NCBI RefSeq assembly: GCF_009857605.1
Contig: NZ_WWCT01000016.1
Span: forward strand, 103,167 to 167,166
Length of the DNA stretch: 64,000 nucleotides
Origin: Duganella levis
Lineage (GTDB): Bacteria; Pseudomonadota; Gammaproteobacteria; Burkholderiales; Burkholderiaceae_D
Direction: 5' to 3'
Below the pieces are notes generated by a model. It saw nothing but the letters and a program-made list of their open reading frames with translations. It was not told where the DNA came from and searched no databases. Within the stretch, counting starts at the first letter, position 1. Every line of letters begins with the position of its first letter. Positions 38,931 through 48,347 of the stretch are shown here, in pieces. The position numbers and the translations under genes were made by a program.

Positions 38931-39860
38931 TTATTGTTGGCGGAACCGCTCCGCATGCCCGCTGGCGCGGAATTGCTCGATCATGTAATCGACAAACACC
39001 CGCACCTTGGCCGGAACCAGCTTGCGGCTTGAGTAGTATATCGATAGCGGCCGGATTTCGGCATACCACTCCGGCAGCACGCGCACCAGCTCTCCGCTGT
39101 CCAGCAGCGGCAAGGCGTGCGGCAGCGGCAGCATGGCGATGCCCATGCCGCCGGCTGCGGCGCGCGCGATGGCTTCCGGGTCGTCCATCACCGCTACCGG
39201 CCGCACGCTGGCCACCACTTCCTGGCCGGCCTTGTTTTTCAGGGTCCATGCCGCCAAACGGCCGGTGGCCAATGAACGCCGCAGCAGGCCGCGATGGCGC
39301 GCCAGTTCCTGCGGCTGCGACGGCGCCGGCGACGCCTTCAGGTAGTCCGGCGATGCCGCCAGGATGATATGCACACGCGCCAGCTCGCGCGCCACCAGTG
39401 CGTCGGTCAGCTCGATGCCACCACCGATGGCGACGTCGAAGCCTTCCGCGATCAGGTCCACCTGGCGGTTATCGAAGTGCAGGTCCGGCACCACGTCCGG
39501 ATAGCGGCGCGTGAATTCCGCCAGCAGCGGCACGATGTAATTGCGTCCCACCGTATGCGCCAGCGACACCTTGAGCGTGCCGGCCGGCTTGCCTGCGCCC
39601 TGACTCAGATCGGTCAGCGCATCGCCGATTTCATTCCACGGCAGCCGCACCTGCCCGTACAGGCGTTCGCCGTCGGTGGTCAGCGCCAGGCTGCGGGTGC
39701 TGCGCTGGAACAGGCGCACGCCGAGCCGCAGCTCCAGCCGGTTGACGCTTTTGCTGACGGCGGCCGGCGTCAGCCCCAGGCGGCGCGCGGCCGCAGAGAA
39801 GCTGCCCTCGTCGGCAGCAGCGATGAAGGCGTCGAGATAGCTGCTTAATTCAGTAAACAT
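38931..39860 (-). CDS. LysR-family transcriptional regulator divergent from an SDR
   Basis: The 309-residue protein has the LysR helix-turn-helix (GSFSAAARRLGLTPAAVSKS, ~residues 19-38) and a substrate-binding domain. The divergent layout with the SDR at 39970 is the classical arrangement for a LysR regulator and its target. A T-rich/A-rich inverted repeat in the 109-bp gap is a candidate binding site. The CE2-like esterase gene follows 13 bp downstream. Inducer unknown. Confidence 0.9.
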   Translation of the reverse strand: MFTELSSYLDAFIAAADEGSFSAAARRLGLTPAAVSKSVNRLELRLGVRLFQRSTRSLALTTDGERLYGQVRLPWNEIGDALTDLSQGAGKPAGTLKVSLAHTVGRNYIVPLLAEFTRRYPDVVPDLHFDNRQVDLIAEGFDVAIGGGIELTDALVARELARVHIILAASPDYLKASPAPSQPQELARHRGLLRRSLATGRLAAWTLKNKAGQEVVASVRPVAVMDDPEAIARAAAGGMGIAMLPLPHALPLLDSGELVRVLPEWYAEIRPLSIYYSSRKLVPAKVRVFVDYMIEQFRASGHAERFRQQ

Positions 39861-39882
39861 GCCCGTATCTTATACCAATGGT

Positions 39883-39904
39883 TGAAACTGTAGACGATAT
39901 TTCA
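39883..39904. promoter_or_regulatory. candidate LysR operator in the lysR/SDR gap
   Basis: Inverted arms TGAAA (39883-39887) and TTTCA (39900-39904) are separated by 12 bp, giving the T-N-A style interrupted dyad typical of LysR sites. It lies 22 bp upstream of the LysR start and 65 bp upstream of the SDR start. Confidence 0.4.
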
Positions 39905-39969
39905 TGACTACCGCGATCAAGTGGTGAAGACCATACTGTGTTCATCAACCAACCGAAAGGAACCAAATC

Positions 39970-40719
39970 ATGACCTCGAACACTAAACTCAACGGTAAAG
40001 TCGCTTTCATCAACGGCGGTTCGCGCGGTATCGGCGCTGCCACTGCCCGTCGCCTGGCTAGCGAAGGCGCCAAAGTCGCCATCGGCTACGCCGCTTCGGC
40101 CATCGCCGCGGAAGCTCTGGTGGAAGAAATCAAAGCCGCCGGCGGTGAAGCCATCGCCATCAAGGCCGATGCCGCCAATGCCACCGCGCTGACCAACGCC
40201 ATCGACAGCGTGGCCGATCGCTTTGGCCGCCTGGACATCCTGGTCAACAGCGCCGGCGTGCTGCTGCTCGGCCCAACCGACCAGTTCTCGCTGGAAGACT
40301 TCGACCGCACCCTGGCAGTCAACGTGCGCGGCGTGTTCGTCGCCTCGCAAGCCGCCGCCAAGCATATGAAAGACGGTGGCCGCATCATCAACATCGGCAG
40401 CACCAACGCGCAGCGCATGCCGTTTGAAGGCGGCGCAGCTTACGCGATGAGCAAATCGGCGCTGGTTGGCCTGGTCAAAGGCATGGCGCGCGACCTGGGT
40501 AGCCGCAACATCACCGTCAACAACGTGGCGCCAGGCCCGGTCGATACCGATATGAATCCGGCCGACAGCGATTTCGCCACCGGTTTGCATGGCCTGATGG
40601 CGCTGAAACGTCACGGCACCGCAGATGAAGTGGCAGCCATGGTGTCCTACCTGGCCGGCCCTGAAGCAGGCTTCGTCACCGGCGCCGACTTGCTGATCGA
40701 CGGCGGCTTCGCAGCCTAA
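39970..40719 (+). CDS. short-chain dehydrogenase/reductase, FabG-like
   Basis: The 249-residue protein is a classical SDR: cofactor loop NGGSRGIGAATARRLA, NSAG (residues ~90), catalytic Ser in INIGST, and YAMSK as the Tyr-Lys pair, ending with the family tail LLIDGGFAA. It should reduce a carbonyl or oxidise an alcohol with NAD(P)(H). A ribosome site (AAAGGAA) precedes the ATG. It is divergent from a LysR gene and its stop is 1 bp from the convergent RNase T2 gene. Not assigned to fatty acid synthesis, as no fab genes are near. Confidence 0.93.
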   Translation: MTSNTKLNGKVAFINGGSRGIGAATARRLASEGAKVAIGYAASAIAAEALVEEIKAAGGEAIAIKADAANATALTNAIDSVADRFGRLDILVNSAGVLLLGPTDQFSLEDFDRTLAVNVRGVFVASQAAAKHMKDGGRIINIGSTNAQRMPFEGGAAYAMSKSALVGLVKGMARDLGSRNITVNNVAPGPVDTDMNPADSDFATGLHGLMALKRHGTADEVAAMVSYLAGPEAGFVTGADLLIDGGFAA

Positions 40720-40720
40720 G

Positions 40721-41698
40721 TCAGTTCTTGCCGGCTGCTTCGACGTAGATTTCGTCGGCGCAGCCGACAGCGCGACTGGCGGCCGGCTTGGCGTTGGCTA
40801 CCAGTTGCGGCAGTTCGCGGTCGGTGGCAAAGTCCAGCGCCAGCGACACGCGGATCTCTTGCAGGTATTTGTGCTGCGTGCAGACCAGCGTGATGGTGTC
40901 GGCGACCTTCTCGCCGTAGCGCGCCTTGATCTTGTCAAAAAAGTCGCTCACGCGAATGCTCTTGCCGGTATTCCCCAGCACGATCTTGCCCACTTCCGAT
41001 TCATTCACCACCCGCACCGCCGATACGGCCTTGATGAAGTAATCATCAGGCGGCAGCGACTGGCACTTGCCATGCTTGTTCCACTCGTAGGCGCCGAAGG
41101 TGCGTTCGTAGAAGAAGTTCGGCATCCACGGTGCGATCTTCTCGATGGTGTCCTTGCTCAGCGCAAAAGGCTGGCCGCTGCAGCTGCCGTACTGCGTGCC
41201 GCATTCCTTCTTGTTTGGCCACAGGCCGTGCAGGCTGAGGGTCTTGGCCTCCAGCGTGCCGCCGTTCATGGCGTCGCATTCCGGCTTCTTGCCGTTGTAT
41301 TTGGTGTGCTCGCAAAAACCGGGCTGCCAGGTGATGGCCAGCACATAGCTGTCCTGCTGGTTGGCCGCCGAGCATACCGCGCCGCTGGCGCCTTCCGGCA
41401 GACGGCTGGCTTGCTGATCTTCCAGCGCGGGCTTGCCGCATTCACGCTGCACCCAGCGCAGGGCCGGCTGCGCGCCGGGCACCTCGATGCGCACCCAGTC
41501 GTAATCGACCTTGTTGATTTCACGGACCGTGTAGCTGGTGCCGGCGCTGATCTTGACGTCGCCGGGATTGGTGCGCTTGGCGAACGAGGAAAACGCCTCG
41601 CAGCTTTGGGTGGCGGCAAAGCTGCCGCTGGCAGATTCACTGGCGCTGCAAGCCAGCGAGGTGAAGGCCAGCAGCGCGGCGGCGATATAGATGCGCAT
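40721..41698 (-). CDS. secreted RNase T2-family ribonuclease with N-terminal SH3-like region
   Basis: The 325-residue protein has a signal peptide (~1-19; CSAS at the border). A region of about 85 residues follows, resembling a bacterial SH3-like fold (YTVREINKVDYDWVRIEV), and then an RNase T2 domain. Both catalytic segments are present: CAS I with His157 (LSLHGLWPN) and CAS II with Glu205 and His209 (YEWNKHGKC). Many Cys pairs fit an extracytoplasmic enzyme. It should cleave RNA endonucleolytically without base specificity, for nutrient scavenging or defence. It is longer than E. coli RNase I (about 268 residues) owing to the N-terminal region. Confidence 0.9.
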   Translation of the reverse strand: MRIYIAAALLAFTSLACSASESASGSFAATQSCEAFSSFAKRTNPGDVKISAGTSYTVREINKVDYDWVRIEVPGAQPALRWVQRECGKPALEDQQASRLPEGASGAVCSAANQQDSYVLAITWQPGFCEHTKYNGKKPECDAMNGGTLEAKTLSLHGLWPNKKECGTQYGSCSGQPFALSKDTIEKIAPWMPNFFYERTFGAYEWNKHGKCQSLPPDDYFIKAVSAVRVVNESEVGKIVLGNTGKSIRVSDFFDKIKARYGEKVADTITLVCTQHKYLQEIRVSLALDFATDRELPQLVANAKPAASRAVGCADEIYVEAAGKN

Positions 41699-41766
41699 GA
41701 AATCCCCTGGTATTTGATCGAATTGCCAATATTCTACCGGAGGCGGAGAGCTAACCCCCTATTCCG

Positions 41767-42399
41767 CTAGCGGCTGCGCGTTTGCGTGATATTCAGGCGT
41801 TCGGCGTCGCGCACCAGATCTGGCAAAGAACGCGCCTGCATTTTGTCCATCACCTTGCGCTTGTGGGTCTTGGCCATGATTTCGCTCACGCCCAGTTCAT
41901 CGGCGATCTGCTTGTTCAGCAGGCCGCCGATCACCAGTTGCATGGTCTCGCGTTCACGTGGGGTCAGGCTGTCGTGGCGGGCGCGCAGTTCGTCCAGTTC
42001 CTGCCGCTCACGATACGTCACAGCACCGGCTTCCAGCGCGCCGCGCACGGCGCGCAGCAGTTCTTCCGGCTCTACCGGCTTGGTGAGGAATTCCAGCGCC
42101 CCGGCCTTCATGGCCTGCACCGTCAGCGGAATCGAACCGAAGCCGGTGACGAAGATGATCGGAACGCCGGCGCCGGTGCGTTCCAGCTGCGCCACCACCT
42201 CAAAGCCATCCACTTCGGGCATGCGCATGTCCAGCAACAGGCAGCATGGCGCGTCCGGCAACGGCTGTTCAAAGAAAGTGGCGGCCGAGCCGTAGGCCTG
42301 CACCGTGTAGCCTTCCGATTCAAGCAGATTGACAAAGCCCTGGCGCACGCCCTCGTCGTCATCGACCACGATTACCACCTGGTTCATGCTCACTTCCAT
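41767..42399 (-). CDS. FixJ/NarL-type response regulator, partner of the giant sensor kinase
   Basis: The ~210-residue protein has a receiver (VVDDDEG; phospho-acceptor Asp57 in LLLDMRMPEVDG; Lys in TKPVEP) and a LuxR-type helix-turn-helix (LTPRERETMQLVIGGLLNKQ). The ATG at 42399 overlaps the kinase stop as TGATG with GGAG 8 bp before it. The ATG four codons later (42387) is an alternative. Same domain family and layout as the regulator at 107-736, so the two modules look like paralogues. Third gene of the operon running from 48244 to 41767. Confidence 0.9.
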   Translation of the reverse strand: MEVSMNQVVIVVDDDEGVRQGFVNLLESEGYTVQAYGSAATFFEQPLPDAPCCLLLDMRMPEVDGFEVVAQLERTGAGVPIIFVTGFGSIPLTVQAMKAGALEFLTKPVEPEELLRAVRGALEAGAVTYRERQELDELRARHDSLTPRERETMQLVIGGLLNKQIADELGVSEIMAKTHKRKVMDKMQARSLPDLVRDAERLNITQTRSR

Positions 42400-45300
42400 C
42401 AAACTCGCTCCGGTAATCTGAATAACACACTGCATCCATGCGGCTGGCGCGGTTGCGCGGAGATCGTGCCGCCATGCGCTTCCATGATGGAGCGGCAGAT
42501 CGCCAGCCCCATGCCCATGCCATCCTGTTTGGTGGTGAAATACGCTTCAAACATCTGCGCCGCGCCTTCTTCATCAAGGCCGCTGCCGCTGTCGTCCACC
42601 CGCACCGCCAGCTGGCCGTCCTGCGTGCTGGTGGTAATGGCCAGGCTGCGCGGCCGGTCCTGTACCTCGCTCATCGCATCCAGCGCATTGACCACCACGT
42701 TCAGCAGCACCTGTTGCAGCTGCACCGTGTCGCCATCGACCCAGCCGCTGACCGCGTTCAGCGCCAGCGTCACCGCCACGTTCTGGCGTTCCAGCTCGGC
42801 GCGCGAGATGCCGATGATGTGGCGGATGGTGGCGTGCAGGTCGAACGGCGCCGATTCCTGCGGCGCCTTGCGGGTCAGCGCGCGCAGGCCGCGAATGATA
42901 CCGCCGGCGCGCTGGCTCTGGGCCGCGATCTCCTGCAAGCCGGCGCGCACCCGGTCCAGCTGTGGCGGATCGCGTTCCAGCCAGCGCAGGCTGGCGCCGG
43001 CGTTGGACGAAATCGACATTAGCGGCTGGTTGATTTCATGCGCGATCGACGACGTCAATTGGCCGACCGTGGTCACGCGCGCCACGCGGGCCAGTTCGGC
43101 CTGGGTGTGGCGCAGCGAGTCTTCGGCCGCGCGGCGCGCCGTCACGTCCACCGTGGTACCGACGTAGACGGCGTTGTCGTTGACGCCGAACGGTTCGCCG
43201 GCGCCGGTCAGGTAGCGCACCTTGCCGTCGGCATCCAGCAGGCGGTAGTCGACCCGCAGCGCATGGCGGTGTTCGATGCCGCGGTCCAGCGCGCGCGTGA
43301 CGCGTTCGCGGTCGTCCGGGTGCACGCGTTCGATAAAGGCCGCCAGGCTGACCTGCGGTTGCGCCGGGTCGAAGCCGAAAATGCGGCAGAACTCCGGCGA
43401 GCAATTGAGCATGCCCCGGTCCAGGTCCCAGGTCCAGCTGCCACTGCGGTTGATCTGTTCTCCCAGCAGCAGCGTGGCGCGGCTTTCGCGCAGCGCTTTC
43501 TCGGCCTGGCGCCGCTGCTGGTTTTCGTCCAGCAGTTCGGCGTACAGGCCGGCCGTCTCCAGCGACACCGCCGCCTGCGCGGCCAGCAGGGACAGCACCG
43601 CCGCCTGCTCGCTGGTGAAGGCGGCCGATGCCAGCCGGTTTTCCAGGTACAGCATGCCGACCAGGCGCGCCTGCTTCAGCATCGGGATGCAGATGGCGCT
43701 GCAACGCGGATAGCACAGCAGATAGGCGTCGCTGTCCCACGGCGCGGCACGCGGCGCGCCGGCCACGCCGACTGGCTTGAGGGTGCGCATGGCGGTGTGC
43801 AGCATGGTGAGGGGCAGATCGAGTTCGCCCGGCGCGGCCTGGCGCAGGTCAATCTGGATGCCATGTTCGCCCAGCACGGCGCTGGCTTCCATCAGCGGCG
43901 TTTCGCCATCCATGCGGATAAGCAGGCCGCGCTGGGCGCCGGCGTGTTCCAGCGCGATGGTCATCAGCGTGCGCACCAGCGGCGCGGTCTGGATTTCTTC
44001 CGACAGTGCGCGCACGGCACGGATCACGCTGTCGATGTTGCGGATCTCCGCCGTTTCGACGATGGAGATGGTGTCCTGCGCGGCGACGCCGGTGCCCTGC
44101 CCTGGCGCGTGCGGCGAGCGTTCCTGCCCTTGTAGCTCGGCCACTTTGCGCAGGGCGCCCCAGCGCCGGTAGGATTCGATGGCCGCCAGCCGGTGCGCCT
44201 GGGCGCCGGTGACGTGGCCGTGCTGGCGGCACAAGGCGGCGGCCAGTTCGTGGGCCACGGCAGCGCAATGTTCATAGCCTTGCGCGTGGGCGTGGCGGAT
44301 GGCCTGGTCGTACAGCGCCAGTGCGCCGAAGGCATCGCCTTGCCGCTGGCGGATGGCGGCTTGCGCCAGCGCGTATTTGTCGGCAAAGGTGGCGGGATTG
44401 GACTCGGCCCATGCGGCCAGTGGCGCCAGGTGGGCGGCGACGTGCGCGTCTAGCGCATCATCGTCTACCGGGTCGGCGCACAGGCTCAATACGCTGAACA
44501 GGTGGAACTCCATCAGGTGCAGATGGCCGGGGGCGGACCACGCCAGTTGCGCCGCTTCGGCCAGGCTGGCGCGCGCCTTGGCGATGTCGTTTTCCAGGAA
44601 GGCCGCCATGGCCAGGTACAGCCAATGCCAGAAGCGCAGCGTGGCCATGCTGTCGGCGCCGGCTGGCGGTTGCAGCACGCCTTCGCCGCTGACGCCGCGC
44701 AGGTGGTCGACGAAGTCCTGCTGCACTTGCAGGATACCCTCGACGTCGCGGAATTCGATTTTGCCGACGAAAGCGCGGGCGCGGGCGATTTCACCGGACA
44801 GCGTATCGAGCTTGTCGCCGCGCGTCAGCATCATGCAGGTGCGGTGGCAGGCTTCGAAGGCTGCCGTGGTCAGGTCGCCAACGGCCAGCGCGGCGTCGTA
44901 GCCGGCCTGCGCGCAATCGAGCGCGAAGCCGAGCGGCTGGGTCCACACGCTGAGCTGGTCGAGGCCCAGCAGCACGAAGCCGGCGTAGGCGCGGTAGCTG
45001 TGCTGTTCGACCAGCGCGCGGGCCGCCATGCCGTACTCAAAGCCGTCTTCATTGTGGCCGTAGCGATGGCAGACCTGCACGCCGAACCACGCCAGCGCTA
45101 CCGCCGTTTCGCCGCTCATGCCGTGTTCCAGGCTCACTTGCAGCGTGGCGCACAGGTGCAGGAACAGCAGCGATTGCGAGGTGAAGGTGGCCGGCGCCAG
45201 CAGGCTGGATAACAGCGCCATCAAGACGGCGGTATCGGGATCGGTTTGTTGCGGCAAGCCGCGCAGCAAGCCGCGCCAATCGCCTTGCAGGCTGGCGCGC

Positions 45301-47864
45301 AACGCGGCGTAAGCGCGCTCGCATTCGGCGTCGGATGGATCGGCGGCCATGTCGATGCCGAAGGCGCGCAGGCCTTCCAGAATCAGGCTGACCGCCAGCG
45401 CGTAGTCGCCGCGCCGGGTGGCGATATCGGCCGCCAGCCGCAGCACCTGGCCTTGCACGCGCGGCGCCGACGGGCCAGTGCGCAGGGCCGGCACCATGGC
45501 GGCGGCGGCATCCAGGTTACCGCTGAAGAAATAGCAACTAGCCTGCTCCAGCGCCAGGTCGAAGGCCAGCCGCTCAGTTGCGTTGTCGTCGCCAGCATCC
45601 AGCAGGCTGCGCGCCATGCTGAGGTAGGACAGCGCCGGCAGGTAGGCGCAGGCGCGGCGGGCTTTGCGGCCTGCCGTCAGGCCGATGGCGGCCATCTCTT
45701 GCCGCTCTTCGGCCGGCACCAGGTGCACGGCTTTTTGCAGATGGTCCATGGCGCCGAACAGCAAGTCGTCGCGTGCATTCTCCAGCGCGGCGCTGGCCAA
45801 TAGGCGCGCCAGACGGACATGCAGGCGCTGGCGCGCTTCGCCATCCAGCTCGGCGTAGGCGGCTTCCTGCAAGCGGTCGTGGGTGAAGACGTAACCGTCG
45901 GCGTCGGCCAGCAGCACGTCGGCTTCCACCGCCACCGCCAGCAAGCCGTCGATCTCGCGCTCTTCCAGTTCGTACAAAGCGCGCAGCAGCGCGGTGCTGC
46001 CACTGCGGCCCATGCAGGCCAAGGCGCCCAGCATGCGACGAGTCGGAGACGGCAGCCGCGCCAGCCGGCCCAGCGCGATGTCGGCCAGATTGTCGGTGTA
46101 GCGCAGCGCGCCGACTTCCGACAAACGGAAACGCCACTCGCCACTGGCCGCATCACGCGCCACCAGGCCTTCATCGACAGCGGTCTGCACGAACTGCTGG
46201 ACAAAATACGGATTGCCGGCGGTTTTCTGGTACACCAGCGCGGCCAGTTCGGTGATCTGCATCGGGTCGGCGGACATGGCCTCGGCCAGCATGGTTTGCA
46301 GCGCCGCTGGCGTCAGCACCGGCAGCGCGATCTCCACCGCCTGCTGGGCGCGGGTGCGCAGATGCGCGGCGGCTGGCGGCAGCGCATCGCCGTCAGCTGC
46401 GCGGCTGGTCAACAGCAGCAGGAACGGCAGGCCGCTGGCCTGTTCCAGCAATTGATCCAGCACTTGCAGGCTGGCCGCATCAAGCCACTGCACATCGTCG
46501 ATCATCAGAATCAGCGGCCGTTCGCGCACGGCAAACAATTGCAACAGCCGGAACACGGTCATCGTCAAACGCGCCGGCGATTCCGGCGCGGCGGACGTGG
46601 TAGCGTTGGCGACATCGCCGGCCAGCAGCGCCAGCTCCGGCACCAGTGCGATCGCCAGTTCGGCGTGGTCGGCCAGCACTTGCTGCACGCGCTGGCGCCA
46701 GAACGCCACTTCCTGCGCGCTCTGTCCAAGAATGCGGCGCACCAGCGTGCGCAAGGCAGCCGATAGCGCGGCATACGGCGCGGTGCCGCCAAACTGGTCG
46801 ACCTTGGCGCTGGCCACCGACGCGCTACGCAGTTGCGGATCGCGCAAAAACTGCGCCACCAATGCCGATTTTCCGACGCCGGACGGCCCGTGCACCAGCG
46901 CCAGCACCTCCTTGCCTTCGGCCACCACCTGCTGCCACGCGGCCAGCAGTGCGGCCATGGCGTCGTCCCGGCTATAAAGACGCGCCGGGAAGCGCAACGC
47001 CGGCGCCCCGCCCTGCCCCAGCTGGAATTGCGGAATCTGGCCCCGTTCGCGCCACGCGTCCAGGCAGCGCCGCAGGTCGGCCTCCAGTGCCGCCGCGCTT
47101 TGATAGCGCTCGGCCGGCTGCTTGGCCATCAGCTTGAGCACCACCTTGGACAACATCACCGGCATGGCCGCATGCTCGCGGTGCGGCGGCGACGGCTCGG
47201 ACGCCAAGTGCGCATGCATCCACTCGCCCGCCGCCGCGCTGGCGTTGCCCAGGAACGGCAGACGGCCGGTCAGCAGTTCGTACAAGGTCACGCCCAGCGA
47301 ATACAGGTCGCTGCGGGCGTCGATGCCCAGTTGCGTGCGGCCGGTCTGCTCGGGCGACATATACGCCGGCGTGCCGCGCACCACGTCCGACTGCGCGGCC
47401 CGCGTATGGGCGGCGCCGACGCGGGCCACGCCAAAACCGGTCAGGCGGCAGTGGCCGGCGCTGTCGGTCAGGATGTTGGCGGGCTTGATATTCTGATGCA
47501 GCAGGCCAGCGTCGTGCAAGCCGCGCAGCGTACCGCAGATGCTCAGCGCCAGCGGCAGGAAGGCGTCCGGCGCCAGCGGACCGGCGGCGCGTTGCGACAG
47601 CGGCGTGTCGCCGGCATCGGGATAAATCAGCGCCATCACGCCGTTGTGCCACGCCAGCCCTTGCGGCGCGCGCGACCACGCCGGCAACAGGCGCTCGCGC
47701 AGCGCGTATTCGTTGTTGAGGTACAGGGCCGCTTCGGCGGCGTCGCGCTCACAGGCGGCGGTGGTGATCAGGATTGCGCCGTGGCCGGCGGTTAAATGGC
47801 CACGCAAGGTGGCCAGCACGCCGTCCTGATAGAGAGGTTGGAACGTGTAGTCGTCCAGGTTCAT
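42399..47864 (-). CDS. giant sensor kinase: Ser/Thr pseudokinase - AAA-type ATPase - TPR-like - GAF - PAS - histidine kinase
   Basis: This 1821-residue protein belongs to the trifunctional Ser/Thr kinase/ATPase/histidine kinase type. The N-terminal kinase fold (~1-280) has degenerate sites: HQN at 123-125 instead of HRD, GFG at 143-145 instead of DFG, and no clear beta-3 Lys. Structural motifs SPE (170-172) and the RSDLYSLG helix remain. An ATPase domain follows with Walker A GPSGVGKS (326-333) and Walker B LILMIDDVQWLD. A long alpha-helical repeat region (~650-1250) precedes GAF (~1290-1450) and PAS (~1470-1590). HisKA has His1609 (SSIAHEINQPL), then HATPase_c. It overlaps the receiver gene before it (ATGA) and the regulator gene after it (TGATG). 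Confidence 0.9.
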   Translation of the reverse strand: MNLDDYTFQPLYQDGVLATLRGHLTAGHGAILITTAACERDAAEAALYLNNEYALRERLLPAWSRAPQGLAWHNGVMALIYPDAGDTPLSQRAAGPLAPDAFLPLALSICGTLRGLHDAGLLHQNIKPANILTDSAGHCRLTGFGVARVGAAHTRAAQSDVVRGTPAYMSPEQTGRTQLGIDARSDLYSLGVTLYELLTGRLPFLGNASAAAGEWMHAHLASEPSPPHREHAAMPVMLSKVVLKLMAKQPAERYQSAAALEADLRRCLDAWRERGQIPQFQLGQGGAPALRFPARLYSRDDAMAALLAAWQQVVAEGKEVLALVHGPSGVGKSALVAQFLRDPQLRSASVASAKVDQFGGTAPYAALSAALRTLVRRILGQSAQEVAFWRQRVQQVLADHAELAIALVPELALLAGDVANATTSAAPESPARLTMTVFRLLQLFAVRERPLILMIDDVQWLDAASLQVLDQLLEQASGLPFLLLLTSRAADGDALPPAAAHLRTRAQQAVEIALPVLTPAALQTMLAEAMSADPMQITELAALVYQKTAGNPYFVQQFVQTAVDEGLVARDAASGEWRFRLSEVGALRYTDNLADIALGRLARLPSPTRRMLGALACMGRSGSTALLRALYELEEREIDGLLAVAVEADVLLADADGYVFTHDRLQEAAYAELDGEARQRLHVRLARLLASAALENARDDLLFGAMDHLQKAVHLVPAEERQEMAAIGLTAGRKARRACAYLPALSYLSMARSLLDAGDDNATERLAFDLALEQASCYFFSGNLDAAAAMVPALRTGPSAPRVQGQVLRLAADIATRRGDYALAVSLILEGLRAFGIDMAADPSDAECERAYAALRASLQGDWRGLLRGLPQQTDPDTAVLMALLSSLLAPATFTSQSLLFLHLCATLQVSLEHGMSGETAVALAWFGVQVCHRYGHNEDGFEYGMAARALVEQHSYRAYAGFVLLGLDQLSVWTQPLGFALDCAQAGYDAALAVGDLTTAAFEACHRTCMMLTRGDKLDTLSGEIARARAFVGKIEFRDVEGILQVQQDFVDHLRGVSGEGVLQPPAGADSMATLRFWHWLYLAMAAFLENDIAKARASLAEAAQLAWSAPGHLHLMEFHLFSVLSLCADPVDDDALDAHVAAHLAPLAAWAESNPATFADKYALAQAAIRQRQGDAFGALALYDQAIRHAHAQGYEHCAAVAHELAAALCRQHGHVTGAQAHRLAAIESYRRWGALRKVAELQGQERSPHAPGQGTGVAAQDTISIVETAEIRNIDSVIRAVRALSEEIQTAPLVRTLMTIALEHAGAQRGLLIRMDGETPLMEASAVLGEHGIQIDLRQAAPGELDLPLTMLHTAMRTLKPVGVAGAPRAAPWDSDAYLLCYPRCSAICIPMLKQARLVGMLYLENRLASAAFTSEQAAVLSLLAAQAAVSLETAGLYAELLDENQQRRQAEKALRESRATLLLGEQINRSGSWTWDLDRGMLNCSPEFCRIFGFDPAQPQVSLAAFIERVHPDDRERVTRALDRGIEHRHALRVDYRLLDADGKVRYLTGAGEPFGVNDNAVYVGTTVDVTARRAAEDSLRHTQAELARVARVTTVGQLTSSIAHEINQPLMSISSNAGASLRWLERDPPQLDRVRAGLQEIAAQSQRAGGIIRGLRALTRKAPQESAPFDLHATIRHIIGISRAELERQNVAVTLALNAVSGWVDGDTVQLQQVLLNVVVNALDAMSEVQDRPRSLAITTSTQDGQLAVRVDDSGSGLDEEGAAQMFEAYFTTKQDGMGMGLAICRSIMEAHGGTISAQPRQPHGCSVLFRLPERV

Positions 47865-48244
47865 GCGCCGTCGCGCCCGGACAACGTTTGTTCGATCAGC
47901 GCCAGCAGGCGGTCGACGTCGATCGGCTTGTGCAGCAACGCAATGGCGCCCGCGCGCAGTGCCAGTTGCTCCATCGCCTGGTCGGCGTGGCCGCTGATGA
48001 ACACCAGCGGCAGCTTCAGGTCGAGCGCATTCAGGCTGGCTTGCAGTTCGAAGCCGCTCATGCCGCCGAGCTTGATGTCCACCACGGCGAAATCGATGTC
48101 GCCCAGCCGCGCATAGGACAGGCAGGCCTCACCCGACTCAAAGCACAGCGGAATGTAGTCGGCGGAGGTCAGCAGGTTGTCCAGTGCCTGGCGCACGCCG
48201 TCGTCGTCATCCACGACGCAAATCAGTGCAGGCCGCACGCTCAT
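47861..48244 (-). CDS. stand-alone receiver (CheY-like) response regulator
   Basis: The 127-residue protein is a single receiver domain with VDDDDG, phospho-acceptor Asp56 (FAVVDIKLGG), FISGHAD and the conserved Lys in HKPID. No output domain is present, so it may act as a phosphate sink, shuttle or connector for the giant kinase that follows. The stop overlaps the kinase start (ATGA). The ATG at 48244 was chosen because the receiver fold starts right after it. ATGs at 48292 and 48295 would add a polar leader. First gene of a three-gene signalling operon. Confidence 0.85.
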   Translation of the reverse strand: MSVRPALICVVDDDDGVRQALDNLLTSADYIPLCFESGEACLSYARLGDIDFAVVDIKLGGMSGFELQASLNALDLKLPLVFISGHADQAMEQLALRAGAIALLHKPIDVDRLLALIEQTLSGRDGA

Positions 48245-48347
48245 AGTGTCTCTCGGTTCATGTATTGGGCTATTCGATGGTTCGGTTGCCATCATACCTT
48301 GCCCTTTCGGCCGAGGGCAGTATCCATCCGTATAGGTAGCTTGGGCA

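Noticed and set aside
39970..40719. Assigning the SDR as fatty-acid FabG
   Set aside because: FabG-like motifs occur in many SDRs; no fatty acid synthesis genes are near, and the divergent LysR points to a dedicated catabolic or detoxification role.
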